Positions 1 to 7,633 of a DNA stretch of 13,199 nucleotides are shown piece by piece. The stretch covers positions 1 through 13,199 of the forward strand of contig JBIOYQ010000104.1 in the NCBI GenBank assembly GCA_044870295.1, in the 5' to 3' direction. This DNA comes from AC-52 sp044870295 (GTDB taxonomy: Bacteria > Actinomycetota > UBA4738). Every line of letters starts with the position of its first letter. The stretch's first letter is position 1. The translations under genes were made by a program, and so were the position numbers. The notes under the pieces are model-generated. The model had not been told where the DNA came from, searched no databases, and was given only the letters and a program-made list of their open reading frames with translations.

Positions 1-1
1 A

Positions 2-670
2 CAGGTGGGAGCCGACGGCACTGCGGCGGTGGTTCCGTACTTCTTCGCCCATGACCAGGACGCTCTCTACGACCACTTCCGGGCCGTCGCCGAGGCGGCG
101 CCCTCCATCCCGCACTACGTCTATGAAAACCCGGAGCGCGTGGGATATTCGGCCGGCGTCTCCGTGGTCACCCGACTGATCAACGAGGTTCCCAACATCG
201 TGGGGGTGAAGGACACCGGCGACACCATCGGCAAGATCACTTCCTACGTCGCCCAGCCCGGCCGGCCGATCCAGGTCTACGTGGGCAACAACGCGACGAT
301 CCTCCCGGCGTTGGTCATCGGCGCGCGCGGCGCGGTGTCCGCCATGGCGAACGCCGTGCCCGAGTTGGTGGTCGCCGTCTACGAGGGGTATCGGGACGGC
401 CGAACCGAGGAGGCGCGAGACCTCCAGTTGGTCCTGGCCCGGCTGACGGCCTCGCTGTCCGGCGTCTCGTTCGTTCCGGGCGTGAAGCACCTCATGGCCC
501 GGAGGGGGCTCGCTCCCGGCGGATGCCGGGCTCCGCTGGCGCCGCTCACTCCCCAGCAGGAGGCGTCGGTCGACCGGCTCGTGGCGGAGATCGGCGGCGC
601 CACCGACTGGCTGCGGCCCGTCGGGGCTTCGCACCGGGCGTCGGCCGGGACCTCGCCCCGTTCGGCTTGA
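2..670 (+). CDS. DapA/NanA-family aldolase or lyase, 3' part (5' end outside window)
   Basis: Class I TIM-barrel lyase of the dihydrodipicolinate synthase/N-acetylneuraminate lyase superfamily. These enzymes join or split a 2-oxo acid such as pyruvate through a lysine Schiff base. The frame is open to the left edge and starts in the middle of a barrel strand (G-A-D-G-T-A-A-V-V-P-Y), so about 70-80 N-terminal residues are missing; the GTG at position 5 is not the real start. Counting from that GTG, Tyr40 and Arg45 (Y-V-Y-E-N-P-E-R-V-G) match Tyr133 and the carboxylate-binding Arg138 of E. coli DapA. Lys69 in V-G-V-K-D-T (bases 209-211) is the Schiff-base lysine. G-A-V-S-A-M-A-N and the C-terminal P-L-x-P-L-T segment are also family-typical. 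Context (hyuAB, not lysine genes) argues against assuming DapA itself; a catabolic 2-oxo-acid aldolase is equally possible. The last 125 bases overlap hyuB on the other strand. Confidence 0.88.
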   Translation, partial: QVGADGTAAVVPYFFAHDQDALYDHFRAVAEAAPSIPHYVYENPERVGYSAGVSVVTRLINEVPNIVGVKDTGDTIGKITSYVAQPGRPIQVYVGNNATILPALVIGARGAVSAMANAVPELVVAVYEGYRDGRTEEARDLQLVLARLTASLSGVSFVPGVKHLMARRGLAPGGCRAPLAPLTPQQEASVDRLVAEIGGATDWLRPVGASHRASAGTSPRSA

Positions 671-2300
671 CCCCGTAGTCCCGTTCCGCCGACCGCGCGC
701 TGACCAGTCCCTCCTCCACGTCGCTGACGACGGCAGCCGGATCGCGCTCTCGCGGATCGAAGTACCCTCCCCCTCCCGGGAGGTCCAGCGTGAACCGCGT
801 GCCCGCCGACAACAGGAGCGAGAGCTTCGGATTGGGGTGGGTGCCGAGCGACGTGGTGAACCCCCCGCGAGCCCCCGCCATCCCTCCCGCGTAGCCTTGC
901 GCAGCGAACCGCATCCGATCGGACAGCGAGGAGACGATGAAGGGCTCGCCGGTCGGGACCTCGACCTCGATGGATTGCCCCAGCCCGCCGCGGTGTTTCC
1001 CGGGCCCGCCCGAATCGCGTCGCAGCTCCTTCCGCCGCACGATCAGCGGTGACGTCGTCTCGATCACCTCGACGGGCGTGGTGGCGATGCCGCTGGGGAA
1101 GCTCGTGGTGGAGAGGCCGTCTTTGGTGGGACGGGCCCCGGTGCCGCCCGCGGCGAAGAAGACCGTGATGAAGCGGTTGCGGCCGGCACCCCGGACCGTG
1201 GTGAGCCAGATGTTGCCGGCGCCCTCGGCCAGCACCCGGTCGGGGAGCACCGGCGCCAGCGCCCCGAACACGGCATGCGGAAGGAAGTGGCCGACGATGT
1301 GGCGGGCCGCAACCGCCGCGGGCCACACAGGGTTGAGGATGCAGCCCTCCGGCGCGGTCACGGTCAGCGGGCGGAAGCTGCCGTCGTTGTGCGGGACCTC
1401 GGGCCAGACAGCGCACTTCAACGCGTAGCTCGTATACGCCGCGGTGTAGTTCAGGACGACGTTCATGCCCCGGTCCACCTGCGGTGAGCTCCCCGTGTAG
1501 TCGACGGTGGCGTGGTCACCTCGGATGGTCACGCGACAGGCGATGGTGATCGGCTCGTCGAGCCCGTCGGTCCTGATGGTGTGGCGGTAGTCGCCGTCCG
1601 GGATCTTGGAGATGGCTTGCCGCGCAAGCCGTTCGGATCTGGACACGATCTCTTCGCCCAACGCGTCGAGGTCCCGCAAGCCGAAGTCATCCAGGTATTC
1701 CAGCAGGCGATCGGTGCCCACCTGGTTGCCGGCCACCTGGGCGTGTACGTCGCCGAGCACCTCGTACGGCGCCCTCACGTTGGCGGCCAGCAAGCGGAGC
1801 AGCTCCTCGTTGGGACGGCCGTGGTCATAGAGCTTCGTGATCGGGATGTGGAAGCCTTCCTCGTAGACCTCCGACGCGTCCGCCGACAGTCCCCGCCCCC
1901 CGATGTCCATGGCATGACAGGTGTTGCCGAAGAACCCAACCAGCCTCCGTCCCCGGAACACCGGTGTGACCACGGAGATGTCGTTCAGCTGGCCGCTGGT
2001 CTTCCACGGATCGTTCGTGATCAACACGTCACCCTCATGGAGTTGGTCCGGGGGGAACGCCGCCAGGAAGTGGTGCATTGCCGTGGCCAGCGAGTTGATG
2101 TGCCCGGGGGTTCCGGTCACGGCCTGGGCCAACATTCGTCCGCGGACGTCGAACACCGCGGCGGACAGGTCGCCACTGTCCCGCACGATCGGCGTGAAGG
2201 AGGTGCGCTGGAGGGCGGCCGCCTGCTCGTTGGTCACGGTGATCAACCGCGTCCACAGGATTTCGAGGGCCACCGGGTCGATGCTCGTGGGGCGCGTCAC
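546..2300 (-). CDS. hyuB: Hydantoinase B/oxoprolinase family protein (HyuB)
   Basis: Large partner subunit of the ATP-dependent hydantoinase/5-oxoprolinase/caprolactamase/acetone carboxylase superfamily; cytoplasmic and works with HyuA. The GTG start at 2300 is chosen because the protein then begins T-R-P-T-S-I-D-P-V-A-L-E-I, a typical HyuB N-terminus, and because GTG overlaps the hyuA TGA as GTGA, implying translational coupling. The frame remains open far upstream, but there it only shadows hyuA. Family signatures include I-T-N-D-P-W, C-H-A-M-D-I-G-G-R-G, G-G-P-G-K-H-R-G-G and L-P-G-G-G-G-Y-F-D-P near the C-terminus. The length is 584 residues, slightly long for the family. The conserved part ends at about residue 545 (R-D-Y-G-V); the remaining 40 residues are Arg/Pro-rich, not family-like, and lie almost entirely in the overlap with the convergent DapA-like gene. 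The substrate cannot be read from sequence. Confidence 0.93.
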   Translation of the reverse strand: MTRPTSIDPVALEILWTRLITVTNEQAAALQRTSFTPIVRDSGDLSAAVFDVRGRMLAQAVTGTPGHINSLATAMHHFLAAFPPDQLHEGDVLITNDPWKTSGQLNDISVVTPVFRGRRLVGFFGNTCHAMDIGGRGLSADASEVYEEGFHIPITKLYDHGRPNEELLRLLAANVRAPYEVLGDVHAQVAGNQVGTDRLLEYLDDFGLRDLDALGEEIVSRSERLARQAISKIPDGDYRHTIRTDGLDEPITIACRVTIRGDHATVDYTGSSPQVDRGMNVVLNYTAAYTSYALKCAVWPEVPHNDGSFRPLTVTAPEGCILNPVWPAAVAARHIVGHFLPHAVFGALAPVLPDRVLAEGAGNIWLTTVRGAGRNRFITVFFAAGGTGARPTKDGLSTTSFPSGIATTPVEVIETTSPLIVRRKELRRDSGGPGKHRGGLGQSIEVEVPTGEPFIVSSLSDRMRFAAQGYAGGMAGARGGFTTSLGTHPNPKLSLLLSAGTRFTLDLPGGGGYFDPRERDPAAVVSDVEEGLVSARSAERDYGVKPNGARSRPTPGAKPRRAAASRWRRRSPPRAGRPTPPAGE

Positions 2301-4360
2301 GCGACCTCCACGACGAGCGCGCCTGTTGGTTCGACCCTGCCGTGCCCACGAGGGCCGACGACGACGGTCGATTCGCGCTCCTCCACGACCGCCGGACCGC
2401 GGATCGTGGCGCCCGGTCGGAGTCGGTAGCGGTCGAGCACGCGCGCCTCGGTGAACCCCCCTTCGGGGAACCACACCTGCCGCCGGCCCTTCATCGGATC
2501 GCCGCCGGACCCGACCCCGAGCCGGACGTCGAGCTTCGGCTGCGGGCCCACGGTCCTGACGCGCCACGTCATGACCTCGGCCTCGACCCCGGGTGGCCGG
2601 CGCCCGTAGAGAGCCGCGTACGACCGGTGGAATGCCTGGTCCACGTGGCGGGCCGGGGAGCGTCCGAGCGCACCCCCCAATTCGACCGTGACCGAGTCTC
2701 CCTGGCCACGATGCCGCACGTCGGCGGCGATGGACACACGGACCTGGTCGCGAGGCACCCCGCTCTCGCGAAGATGCCGGAGGCCTTCCCGGGTCATCTC
2801 GGCCAGCGCGCGGCGGACGTCGGCCCACGGTGTGTCGGAGAGGGGAGACGGGAGGCTGCGCGCGAACTCCAGGCCCGGGGCGGCGGTGAGCATGCCGAAG
2901 GCCGAGGCCACCCCGGCCCCAGGTGGGAACACCAACGTCCGGATGCCGAGCGCCCTGGCCACCCCCCAGGCGTGCACGGGGCCCGCCCCTCCCGTCGCCA
3001 CCAGAGCGAACGGACGGAGGTCCCGGCCCCGTTCGATGGCGTGCATCCGGGCCGCCGCCGCCATCGTCTCGTTGACCACTCGGTGGATCGCCGCGGCGGC
3101 GTCCTGGACCGACAACCCCAGTCGTTTTCCCAGGCGCCCGACCGCCACGCGCGCCGCTCGTTCGTCCAGCTCCATCTGCCCCCCCAGGAAGAACGAAGGA
3201 TTGAGGTAGCCCAGCAGCAGGTCCGCGTCGGTCACGGTCGGTTCGATCCCGCCTCTGCCGTAGCAGGCCGGACCCGGATCCGCCCCGGTGCTTTCCGGAC
3301 CGACCTTCGGCAGGCCGAACGGTCCCACCCCGGCCACGCTCCCGCCGCCTGCCCCGATCTCGATGAGATCGATGACGGGCACCCTGAGGGGAAGGCCGCT
3401 GCCCTTCGTAAAGCGGTACACGCGAGCCGCCTCGACCTCCCGCGCCACGGTTGGACGCCCTCCTTCGACCAGGCACGCCTTGGCCGTCGTACCTCCCATG
3501 TCGAAAGCCAGCACGTTCCGATGGCCCGAGAGTCCGCCCCAGTACGCCGCCGACAGGGCGCCCGCCGCGGGCCCGGACTCGAGAAGACGGACGGGATAGC
3601 GTCGTGCGGTCGCCGGGCCGGCCAGCCCTCCGCCTCCCGTGGACAGCATGATGCGCAAGGGTCCCGACAGGCCCAGGCCGGAGAGCCGCTTCTCCAGCAT
3701 CTCGAGGTACCGTCCGACCAGCGGCAGCACGTAGGCGTTGGCGACCGTGGTCGAGGTCCGGACGAACTCGCCGACCTCCGGAGCGACGTCGCTGGAGAGC
3801 GACACGGCCACCGCCGGCGCCTCACGCCGAAGCACGGCCTCGACGGCCCGCTCGTGATCCGTCGTTCGGTACGCATGAAGGAGGCAGACGGCCACTGCCT
3901 CCACCCCCTCGCGTCGAAGCCTCCGCGCCAACCGCCCGACCGCCGCTTCGTCCAGCGCTCGGTCCACCGAACCGTCGGCCAGGATCCGCTCGTCCACTTC
4001 GAAGGTACGCCGGCGCGGCACGAGCGGCTCGGGCATGTCCAGGAACAGGTCGTACAGGTCATAGCGCTGCTCGCGCCGGATCGAGAGGACGTCGCGAAAG
4101 CCCTTCGTCGTGATCAAGGCTGTGGGCGGGCCGGACCGCTCGATGAGCGCATTGGCCACGAGCGTGGTGCCGTGGACCACCTCGCCCACGTCCGACGGCG
4201 AGACGGTTCGAAGCAGCTCGGCGATGCCTTCCTCTACGCCCTCGGAGGGATCCCCCGGTGTGGTGAGCAGCTTGGCCCTGGCCGCCACCTTTCGACCGGC
4301 CACCATCACGAGGTCTGTGAAGGTGCCGCCAATGTCCACGGCAATCCGAGCCCGCTGCAC
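2297..4360 (-). CDS. hyuA: Hydantoinase A/oxoprolinase family ATPase subunit (HyuA)
   Basis: ATP-binding, actin/ASKHA-fold subunit that activates a cyclic amide or ketone substrate for the HyuB partner. From the GTG at 4360 the protein has 687 residues, the usual HyuA length, and starts Q-R-A-R-I-A-V-D-I-G-G-T-F-T-D. Asp9-Asp16 form the first phosphate-binding loop. H-G-T-T (63-66) and the second phosphate loop D-M-G-G-T-T-A-K (287-294) follow, and the late G-P-V-H-A-W-G-V-A-R-A-L segment is also typical. The open frame continues upstream to 4588, but those residues only shadow the end of the propeller gene. A GAAAGGA motif precedes the GTG by just 2 bases, a short spacing, so the exact start is moderately sure. 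The TGA overlaps the hyuB GTG by 4 bases. The preceding propeller gene ends 77 bases upstream on the same strand, so cotranscription is possible but a functional link is not implied. Confidence 0.93.
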   Translation of the reverse strand: MQRARIAVDIGGTFTDLVMVAGRKVAARAKLLTTPGDPSEGVEEGIAELLRTVSPSDVGEVVHGTTLVANALIERSGPPTALITTKGFRDVLSIRREQRYDLYDLFLDMPEPLVPRRRTFEVDERILADGSVDRALDEAAVGRLARRLRREGVEAVAVCLLHAYRTTDHERAVEAVLRREAPAVAVSLSSDVAPEVGEFVRTSTTVANAYVLPLVGRYLEMLEKRLSGLGLSGPLRIMLSTGGGGLAGPATARRYPVRLLESGPAAGALSAAYWGGLSGHRNVLAFDMGGTTAKACLVEGGRPTVAREVEAARVYRFTKGSGLPLRVPVIDLIEIGAGGGSVAGVGPFGLPKVGPESTGADPGPACYGRGGIEPTVTDADLLLGYLNPSFFLGGQMELDERAARVAVGRLGKRLGLSVQDAAAAIHRVVNETMAAAARMHAIERGRDLRPFALVATGGAGPVHAWGVARALGIRTLVFPPGAGVASAFGMLTAAPGLEFARSLPSPLSDTPWADVRRALAEMTREGLRHLRESGVPRDQVRVSIAADVRHRGQGDSVTVELGGALGRSPARHVDQAFHRSYAALYGRRPPGVEAEVMTWRVRTVGPQPKLDVRLGVGSGGDPMKGRRQVWFPEGGFTEARVLDRYRLRPGATIRGPAVVEERESTVVVGPRGHGRVEPTGALVVEVA

Positions 4361-4437
4361 AGTCCTTTCTACCGGATGGCCAGAGCGAGGGCGCAAGGCG
4401 GGGGCTCGAGATCTCCTGTTGTCTCGTCCTTTGCTGT

Positions 4438-5838
4438 TCAGGCCGGGTAGGCGATGGTGGCGTAGTCGGGGGTACCCGCCAATCCGTCGCTCGAGCCGGT
4501 GACGAACACCTTCGAGCTGTCCGGGCTGACGACCACGGCGGAGGCGTAGTCGACACGGTTGCCCGGACCGTCGTACCGCTCGAACCACGCGTTGGCCCCC
4601 GTGCTCGCATCGTAGGCGATCGTGGCGAAGTCCCAGCTGCCCGTCGACCCGAGGCTTCCGCCGGTGACGACGACCTTCGAGCCGTTTGGGCTGACCGCGA
4701 CAGCGTACGCAACGTCGTTACCGTTTCCCGGCCCGTTGTAGTTCTTGAACCACGCGTTGGCCCCCGTGGCGGCGTCGTAGGCGATCGTGGCGTAGTCGGA
4801 GCTCGTGCCCGACCCAACGCTTCCGCCGGTGACGAAGACCTTCGTGTTATCTGGGCTGACGGCGATCGAGTTGGCGAAGTCGATGCTGTTGCCGGGGCCG
4901 TTGTAGTCCCTCATCCACGTCTTGGTCCCCATGGCCGCATCGTAGGCAATCGTGATGTAGTCCGAGTTGCCCGACGGCCCGGTGCCGCCGCCGGTGACGA
5001 AGACCTTCGAGCCGTTGGGGCTGACGGCCACGGAAGAGCCGACCTCGTCGGAGCTACCGGGGCTGGTGAAGCGCTGGAACCACGCGCTGCCCCCCATGAC
5101 CGTGTCGTAGCCGATCGTGACGAAGTCGCGGCCGCTTCCGGAGCCTAGGCTTTCGCCCGTGACGAAGACCTTCGAACCGTCGTCGCTGACAGCCGCGTCG
5201 TAGGCGCCGTCAAAGCCGTTGCCAGGGCCGTTGTAGCGCTTGAACCACGCGTTGGTTCCCGTGGCTGCGTCGTAGGCGATCGTGGCGTAATCGGAGTCGC
5301 TCCCTGGCCCAACGCTTCCCCCGGTGACGATGACCTTCAAGGTGATTGGGCTGACGACCACGGAGAAGGCGAGGTCGTGGCCGTTGCCAGGCCCGTTGTA
5401 GCGCTGGAACCACTTGTTGGCCCCCGTGCCCGCGTCGTAGGCGATCGTGGCGTAGTCGTAGTTGCCCGTCGACCCCCAGCTCCAGCCGGTGACGATGACC
5501 TTCGTGCCGTCTGGGGTGACGGCCACGGAGGAGGCGAAGTCGTGGCCGTTGCCAGGCCCGTTGTAGCGCTGGAACCAAGCGTTGGTTCCCGTGGCCGCGT
5601 CGTAGGCGATGGTCACGTAGTCCGAGTTGCCCGTCGGCCCGACGCTGGAGCCCGTGACGAAGACCTTCGAGCCGTCGGGGCTGACGGCCACGGAGGCGGC
5701 GTTGTCAAAGTTCCCCGGGCCGCTGAAGCGCTCGGTCCAGATCGCGGCGGTGGACGAGGCGCCCGCCGGCGCCGCCGCGAGACCCACGACCACCACGACC
5801 AGGATCAAGGCTGGCGTGGCTGGCTTGACCTGAGCCAT
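4438..5838 (-). CDS. Secreted beta-propeller repeat protein (eight 55-residue units)
   Basis: Predicted exported protein of 466 residues. Residues 1-27 look like a Sec signal peptide (Lys near the start, a long Leu/Val core, A-P-A-G-A cleavage site). The rest is a tandem 55-residue repeat with core S-V-A-V-S-P-D-G-S-K-V-F-V-T-G, then D-Y-A-T-I-A-Y-D-A-A-T-G and W-F-x-R-Y-N-G-P-G-N. Seven units are complete. The mature N-terminus supplies only the last part (W-T-E-R-F-S-G-P-G-N), and the protein ends after the first part of unit 8 (Y-A-T-I-A-Y-P-A). This is the split needed for velcro closure of an eight-bladed ring. It resembles SBBP-type and PQQ-like propellers, but I see no enzymatic motif; binding or scaffolding is a guess. 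The ATG at 5838 is preceded by a GGAGGG-type ribosome site. Upstream in-frame codons (to 5979) lack a signal-like N-terminus. Confidence 0.85.
   Translation of the reverse strand: MAQVKPATPALILVVVVVGLAAAPAGASSTAAIWTERFSGPGNFDNAASVAVSPDGSKVFVTGSSVGPTGNSDYVTIAYDAATGTNAWFQRYNGPGNGHDFASSVAVTPDGTKVIVTGWSWGSTGNYDYATIAYDAGTGANKWFQRYNGPGNGHDLAFSVVVSPITLKVIVTGGSVGPGSDSDYATIAYDAATGTNAWFKRYNGPGNGFDGAYDAAVSDDGSKVFVTGESLGSGSGRDFVTIGYDTVMGGSAWFQRFTSPGSSDEVGSSVAVSPNGSKVFVTGGGTGPSGNSDYITIAYDAAMGTKTWMRDYNGPGNSIDFANSIAVSPDNTKVFVTGGSVGSGTSSDYATIAYDAATGANAWFKNYNGPGNGNDVAYAVAVSPNGSKVVVTGGSLGSTGSWDFATIAYDASTGANAWFERYDGPGNRVDYASAVVVSPDSSKVFVTGSSDGLAGTPDYATIAYPA
4460..5745 (-). repeat. 165-bp tandem repeats encoding propeller blades
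   Basis: The plus-strand string gtgacgaNNaccttc recurs starting at 4499, 4664, 4829, 4994, 5159, 5324, 5489 and 5654, exactly 165 bases apart every time with no indel. The units are protein-coding (55 codons) and similar at DNA level, but third-position and loop differences show they are not freshly duplicated. The region is prone to copy-number change by recombination and to assembly collapse. Confidence 0.9.
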
Positions 5839-5846
5839 GTTCACCC
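5839..5846 (-). promoter_or_regulatory. Ribosome binding site of the propeller gene
   Basis: Reading the minus strand, a purine-rich GGAGGGTGAAC stretch stands directly before the ATG at 5838. It supports this start over the upstream in-frame codons. Confidence 0.6.
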
Positions 5847-5960
5847 TCCTCCCTCCCCTCAAGGGGGCGACTGGCATGGCGCGGCAAACGCGTGCCGGCA
5901 GCGGCAACGCGGGCACTACCTCTTCGAAAGCTAACCCGGTCACTCGATCACGGCAAGGGG

Positions 5961-5985
5961 AAAAAAATCGCTGACCCACGGGTCA
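5961..5985 (-). terminator. Possible intrinsic terminator behind the zinc-ribbon/membrane protein pair
   Basis: On the minus strand an inverted repeat (TGACCC-GT-GGGTCA, 5985-5972) is followed after a 4-base gap by seven T residues (5967-5961). It lies about 30 bases after the stop of the small membrane protein. The stem is short (5 bp with a 4-base loop), so this is a weak terminator candidate. The same 14-base palindrome could instead be an operator for the downstream propeller gene. Confidence 0.45.
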
Positions 5986-6013
5986 TCCCCACTCGGAGCC
6001 CATGTGCGTGGCG

Positions 6014-6331
6014 CTATCGAGGCGTTCGTTCGACGTCAGTCTCTCGTACGACCTTGTCGACGACATCCTGAGCGATGTCCTCGGCGGCGCGCCGCTCTTC
6101 CTCCTTTTGCTGGTTCACTTCCACCCGAGCGGCTTGCCAGGCTGACCAGTGGCCCGATACGAGCGCCCACAGCGAGAGCGCCGCCACGTAGGTAACCTTG
6201 TCGATCCAGTGCGTGATGACGGAGATGGGGATCATCACGATCCAGAAGACCGTGAGCCACCCGTTGACCCGGCGCATGAAGACCGGATCGCCCTGGATTG
6301 AAGCCCACAACGACTTGACGAGCGTCGGCAT
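6014..6331 (-). CDS. Small two-helix membrane protein, function unknown
   Basis: A 105-residue protein. Residues 25-42 (W-L-T-V-F-W-I-V-M-I-P-I-S-V-I-T) and about 47-63 (T-Y-V-A-A-L-S-L-W-A-L-V-S-G) are hydrophobic helices separated by a short H-W-I-D-K turn, suggesting a helical hairpin. Residues 67-98 are highly charged and may form an amphipathic or coiled-coil helix on the cytoplasmic side. No enzymatic motif is visible and I do not recognise the family. Its ATG at 6331 lies 11 bases after the stop of the zinc-ribbon gene on the same strand, so the two are probably one transcript, although no strong ribosome site precedes this ATG. An internal start at Met19 is possible and would keep both helices. 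Reality as a gene rests on the clear membrane hairpin and the neighbour spacing. Confidence 0.7.
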   Translation of the reverse strand: MPTLVKSLWASIQGDPVFMRRVNGWLTVFWIVMIPISVITHWIDKVTYVAALSLWALVSGHWSAWQAARVEVNQQKEEERRAAEDIAQDVVDKVVRETDVERTPR

Positions 6332-6342
6332 GGGAATCTGGT

Positions 6343-6504
6343 CTAGGAAGCGCGTCGGTCGATCAGCTGGACCGCCGAAGGATCCGGAAACGTGCCCTCA
6401 GTGGTCCGCACGACCCATTCTCCGCACTCGAGGCAACAACCCGAGGTCTCGGACTCCGAGAGGCGCACGAACAGCCGCGGGGACCCGCACTCTGGGCAGC
6501 GCAT
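6343..6504 (-). CDS. Small zinc-ribbon protein
   Basis: A 53-residue protein with two CxxC knuckles: Cys3/Cys6 (M-R-C-P-E-C-G) and Cys24/Cys27 (C-C-L-E-C-G-E-W). This is the pattern of a one-zinc ribbon; Cys23 is an additional neighbouring cysteine. The start at 6504 is preferred over the in-frame ATG at 6537 because GGGAGGAG stands seven bases upstream and the first knuckle then begins at once, as is usual for such proteins. The C-terminal half lacks recognisable motifs. Small ribbons like this bind nucleic acid or protein partners, but nothing here tells which. It is the first gene of a probable two-gene unit with the membrane protein. Confidence 0.75.
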   Translation of the reverse strand: MRCPECGSPRLFVRLSESETSGCCLECGEWVVRTTEGTFPDPSAVQLIDRRAS

Positions 6505-6510
6505 AGGAAT

Positions 6511-6518
6511 CTCCTCCC
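6511..6518 (-). promoter_or_regulatory. Strong ribosome binding site deciding the zinc-ribbon start
   Basis: GGGAGGAG on the minus strand, followed by a 6-base spacer and then ATG at 6504. It favours a 53-residue product over the 64-residue alternative. Confidence 0.75.
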
Positions 6519-6537
6519 TTGTTCCCCGCCGACTCAC

Positions 6538-6793
6538 GTTGTACCCCCAAGGACGATCGTTCCAACGTTCAACGGCGAAGATGGGGCGAGGACGAGGCGA
6601 ACCAGCACTTCAAAGGCGGTGGCCCTAATCGGAGCGTATTCAAACCTCGAGGTCCAGCGTGAAGCAGCACGACTTCACGCTGTCGCCTTTGGTCGCCGGT
6701 GTGTGCTCTGACGGTGCTGTGCATCGAAGGCCGGCGGAATCCACGCGGATGTCTGTCCGGCAAGACACCCCCCCAGGGTGACAGAGCCAGCGC
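6538..6793. other. Non-coding stretch upstream of the zinc-ribbon gene
   Basis: I see no convincing gene here; open frames on both strands have random composition. It should hold the promoter of the zinc-ribbon transcription unit, but no clear -35/-10 pair stands out. The one structured element is the inverted repeat listed at 6655-6682. Confidence 0.5.
6655..6682. repeat. Perfect 10-bp inverted repeat with 8-base loop
   Basis: CAGCGTGAAG (6655-6664) and CTTCACGCTG (6673-6682) are exact reverse complements around an 8-base spacer. There is no T-tract that would make it a classical terminator, although TCGCCTTT follows on the plus strand. It lies between the decayed MFS gene and the zinc-ribbon gene, both on the minus strand, so it could be a transcript 3' end of the former or an operator of the latter. 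Confidence 0.6.
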
Positions 6794-7258
6794 CTAACAT
6801 GGAAGCCGTGGACGAACTGGATGCGTCGGTTCGCTCCGGAGGAGAACAGCGCTCCCCGATGGCAGTCGCGACGGACGGGTCTCGTACATCCTGACCGCCA
6901 CGACGAGCCTGGAGATCGCCGTCAGCGCGGCCACCACCCACACGGCCCTAACCAGTCCGAAGACATCCGCCACGACGCCTGAGAGGATGGCTCCCGCCGC
7001 GAACCCCGCATCCCGCCACAATTGGTACACGCCCACCGCCGTACCACGCTAGGCAGGGTGGGCCACGTCACCCACCGAGGCCAACAGCGTCGGATACACC
7101 ATGGCCGTCCCTACCTCGAGAATCTCGGCCCCGGCGGCCCAAGGCATGAAGCCGGTCGTCGCCGCGATCAGCCCGATCCCCCCCGCTTGTACCCACATGC
7201 CAACCGCGATCAGCCACTTCCGCCCGAGCCGGTCCGATAGGGCTCCGGCGCCGGACCC
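6794..7258 (-). pseudogene. MFS transporter remnant, truncated and with a TAG nonsense codon
   Basis: The minus strand encodes the C-terminal third of a major facilitator transporter. It opens with G-A-L-S-D-R-L-G-R-K-W-L-I (the MFS cytoplasmic-loop motif) and continues through G-T-A-M-V-Y-P-T-L-L-A-S-V-G-D-V-A-H-P-A. It then meets TAG at 7051-7049 and resumes in the same frame with R-G-T-A-V-G-V-Y-Q-L-W-R-D-A-G-F-A-A-G-A. In relatives the interrupted position is Trp (H-P-A-W-R), so one G-to-A change explains the stop. Upstream of about 7258 the frame no longer resembles an MFS protein, so the first eight or so helices are lost. The combination of truncation and nonsense codon makes this a dead gene rather than a recoded one. 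Confidence 0.82.
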
Positions 7259-7271
7259 TCTTGCCGCCCAT

Positions 7272-7633
7272 GGAGGGCTCCTCTCTCTAGCCCGTCGTCC
7301 TCCGCTCCAGCCGACTGGTGCGATCGACTTGCGGCCTTCGCGTTCAGAGCCAAGTCATCCTTTCCGAACCTGGCCGACGTCCGTGTTCGATCGGCAGTCG
7401 CGTGGCGAGATCGGTCGCCTCAGACATAGGACCCGATGACTCGGTCAGGCGTACCTGCGGCTTTGTCCCGCCAGACCCCACCATTCGGCTCATGATGCTG
7501 ACGCCGCTTCGGCCACGTCCATCGACCGAACTGGAACCTGACCCAACTTCGGCGGGGCCGGCAGAGCCCAGAAAGCCGTGGTCGCGATCAGGCCGCCAGT
7601 CCTCGTGCGGGGGGTTAACGACTCCTCGCGGAG
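7272..7633. other. Non-coding stretch before the TPR-cyclase gene
   Basis: Open frames here, on both strands, overlap each other, have arbitrary composition and match nothing I recognise. The region presumably carries the promoter of the cyclase gene at its right end. No RNA gene, convincing sigma-70 promoter or repeat is visible. It may include the decayed N-terminal part of the MFS gene beyond recognition. Confidence 0.5.

Noticed and set aside
2342..4450. 702-residue plus-strand open frame opposite hyuA
   Set aside because: It is an antisense shadow caused by high GC; its composition (Arg/His/Pro-rich) is random, while the minus strand encodes a well-conserved HyuA.
4438..5838. CRISPR array or satellite DNA from the 165-bp periodicity
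   Set aside because: Units are 165 bp, in frame and protein-coding throughout, with no short identical repeat/unique spacer pattern.
5972..5985. TGACCC/GGGTCA palindrome as a definite operator
   Set aside because: With the adjacent T-run on the minus strand it fits a weak terminator equally well; listed only as a candidate terminator.
7049..7051. TAG in the MFS fragment as pyrrolysine or recoding
   Set aside because: The expected residue is Trp, the gene also lacks its N-terminal two thirds, and no recoding hairpin is evident; ordinary pseudogene decay explains it.
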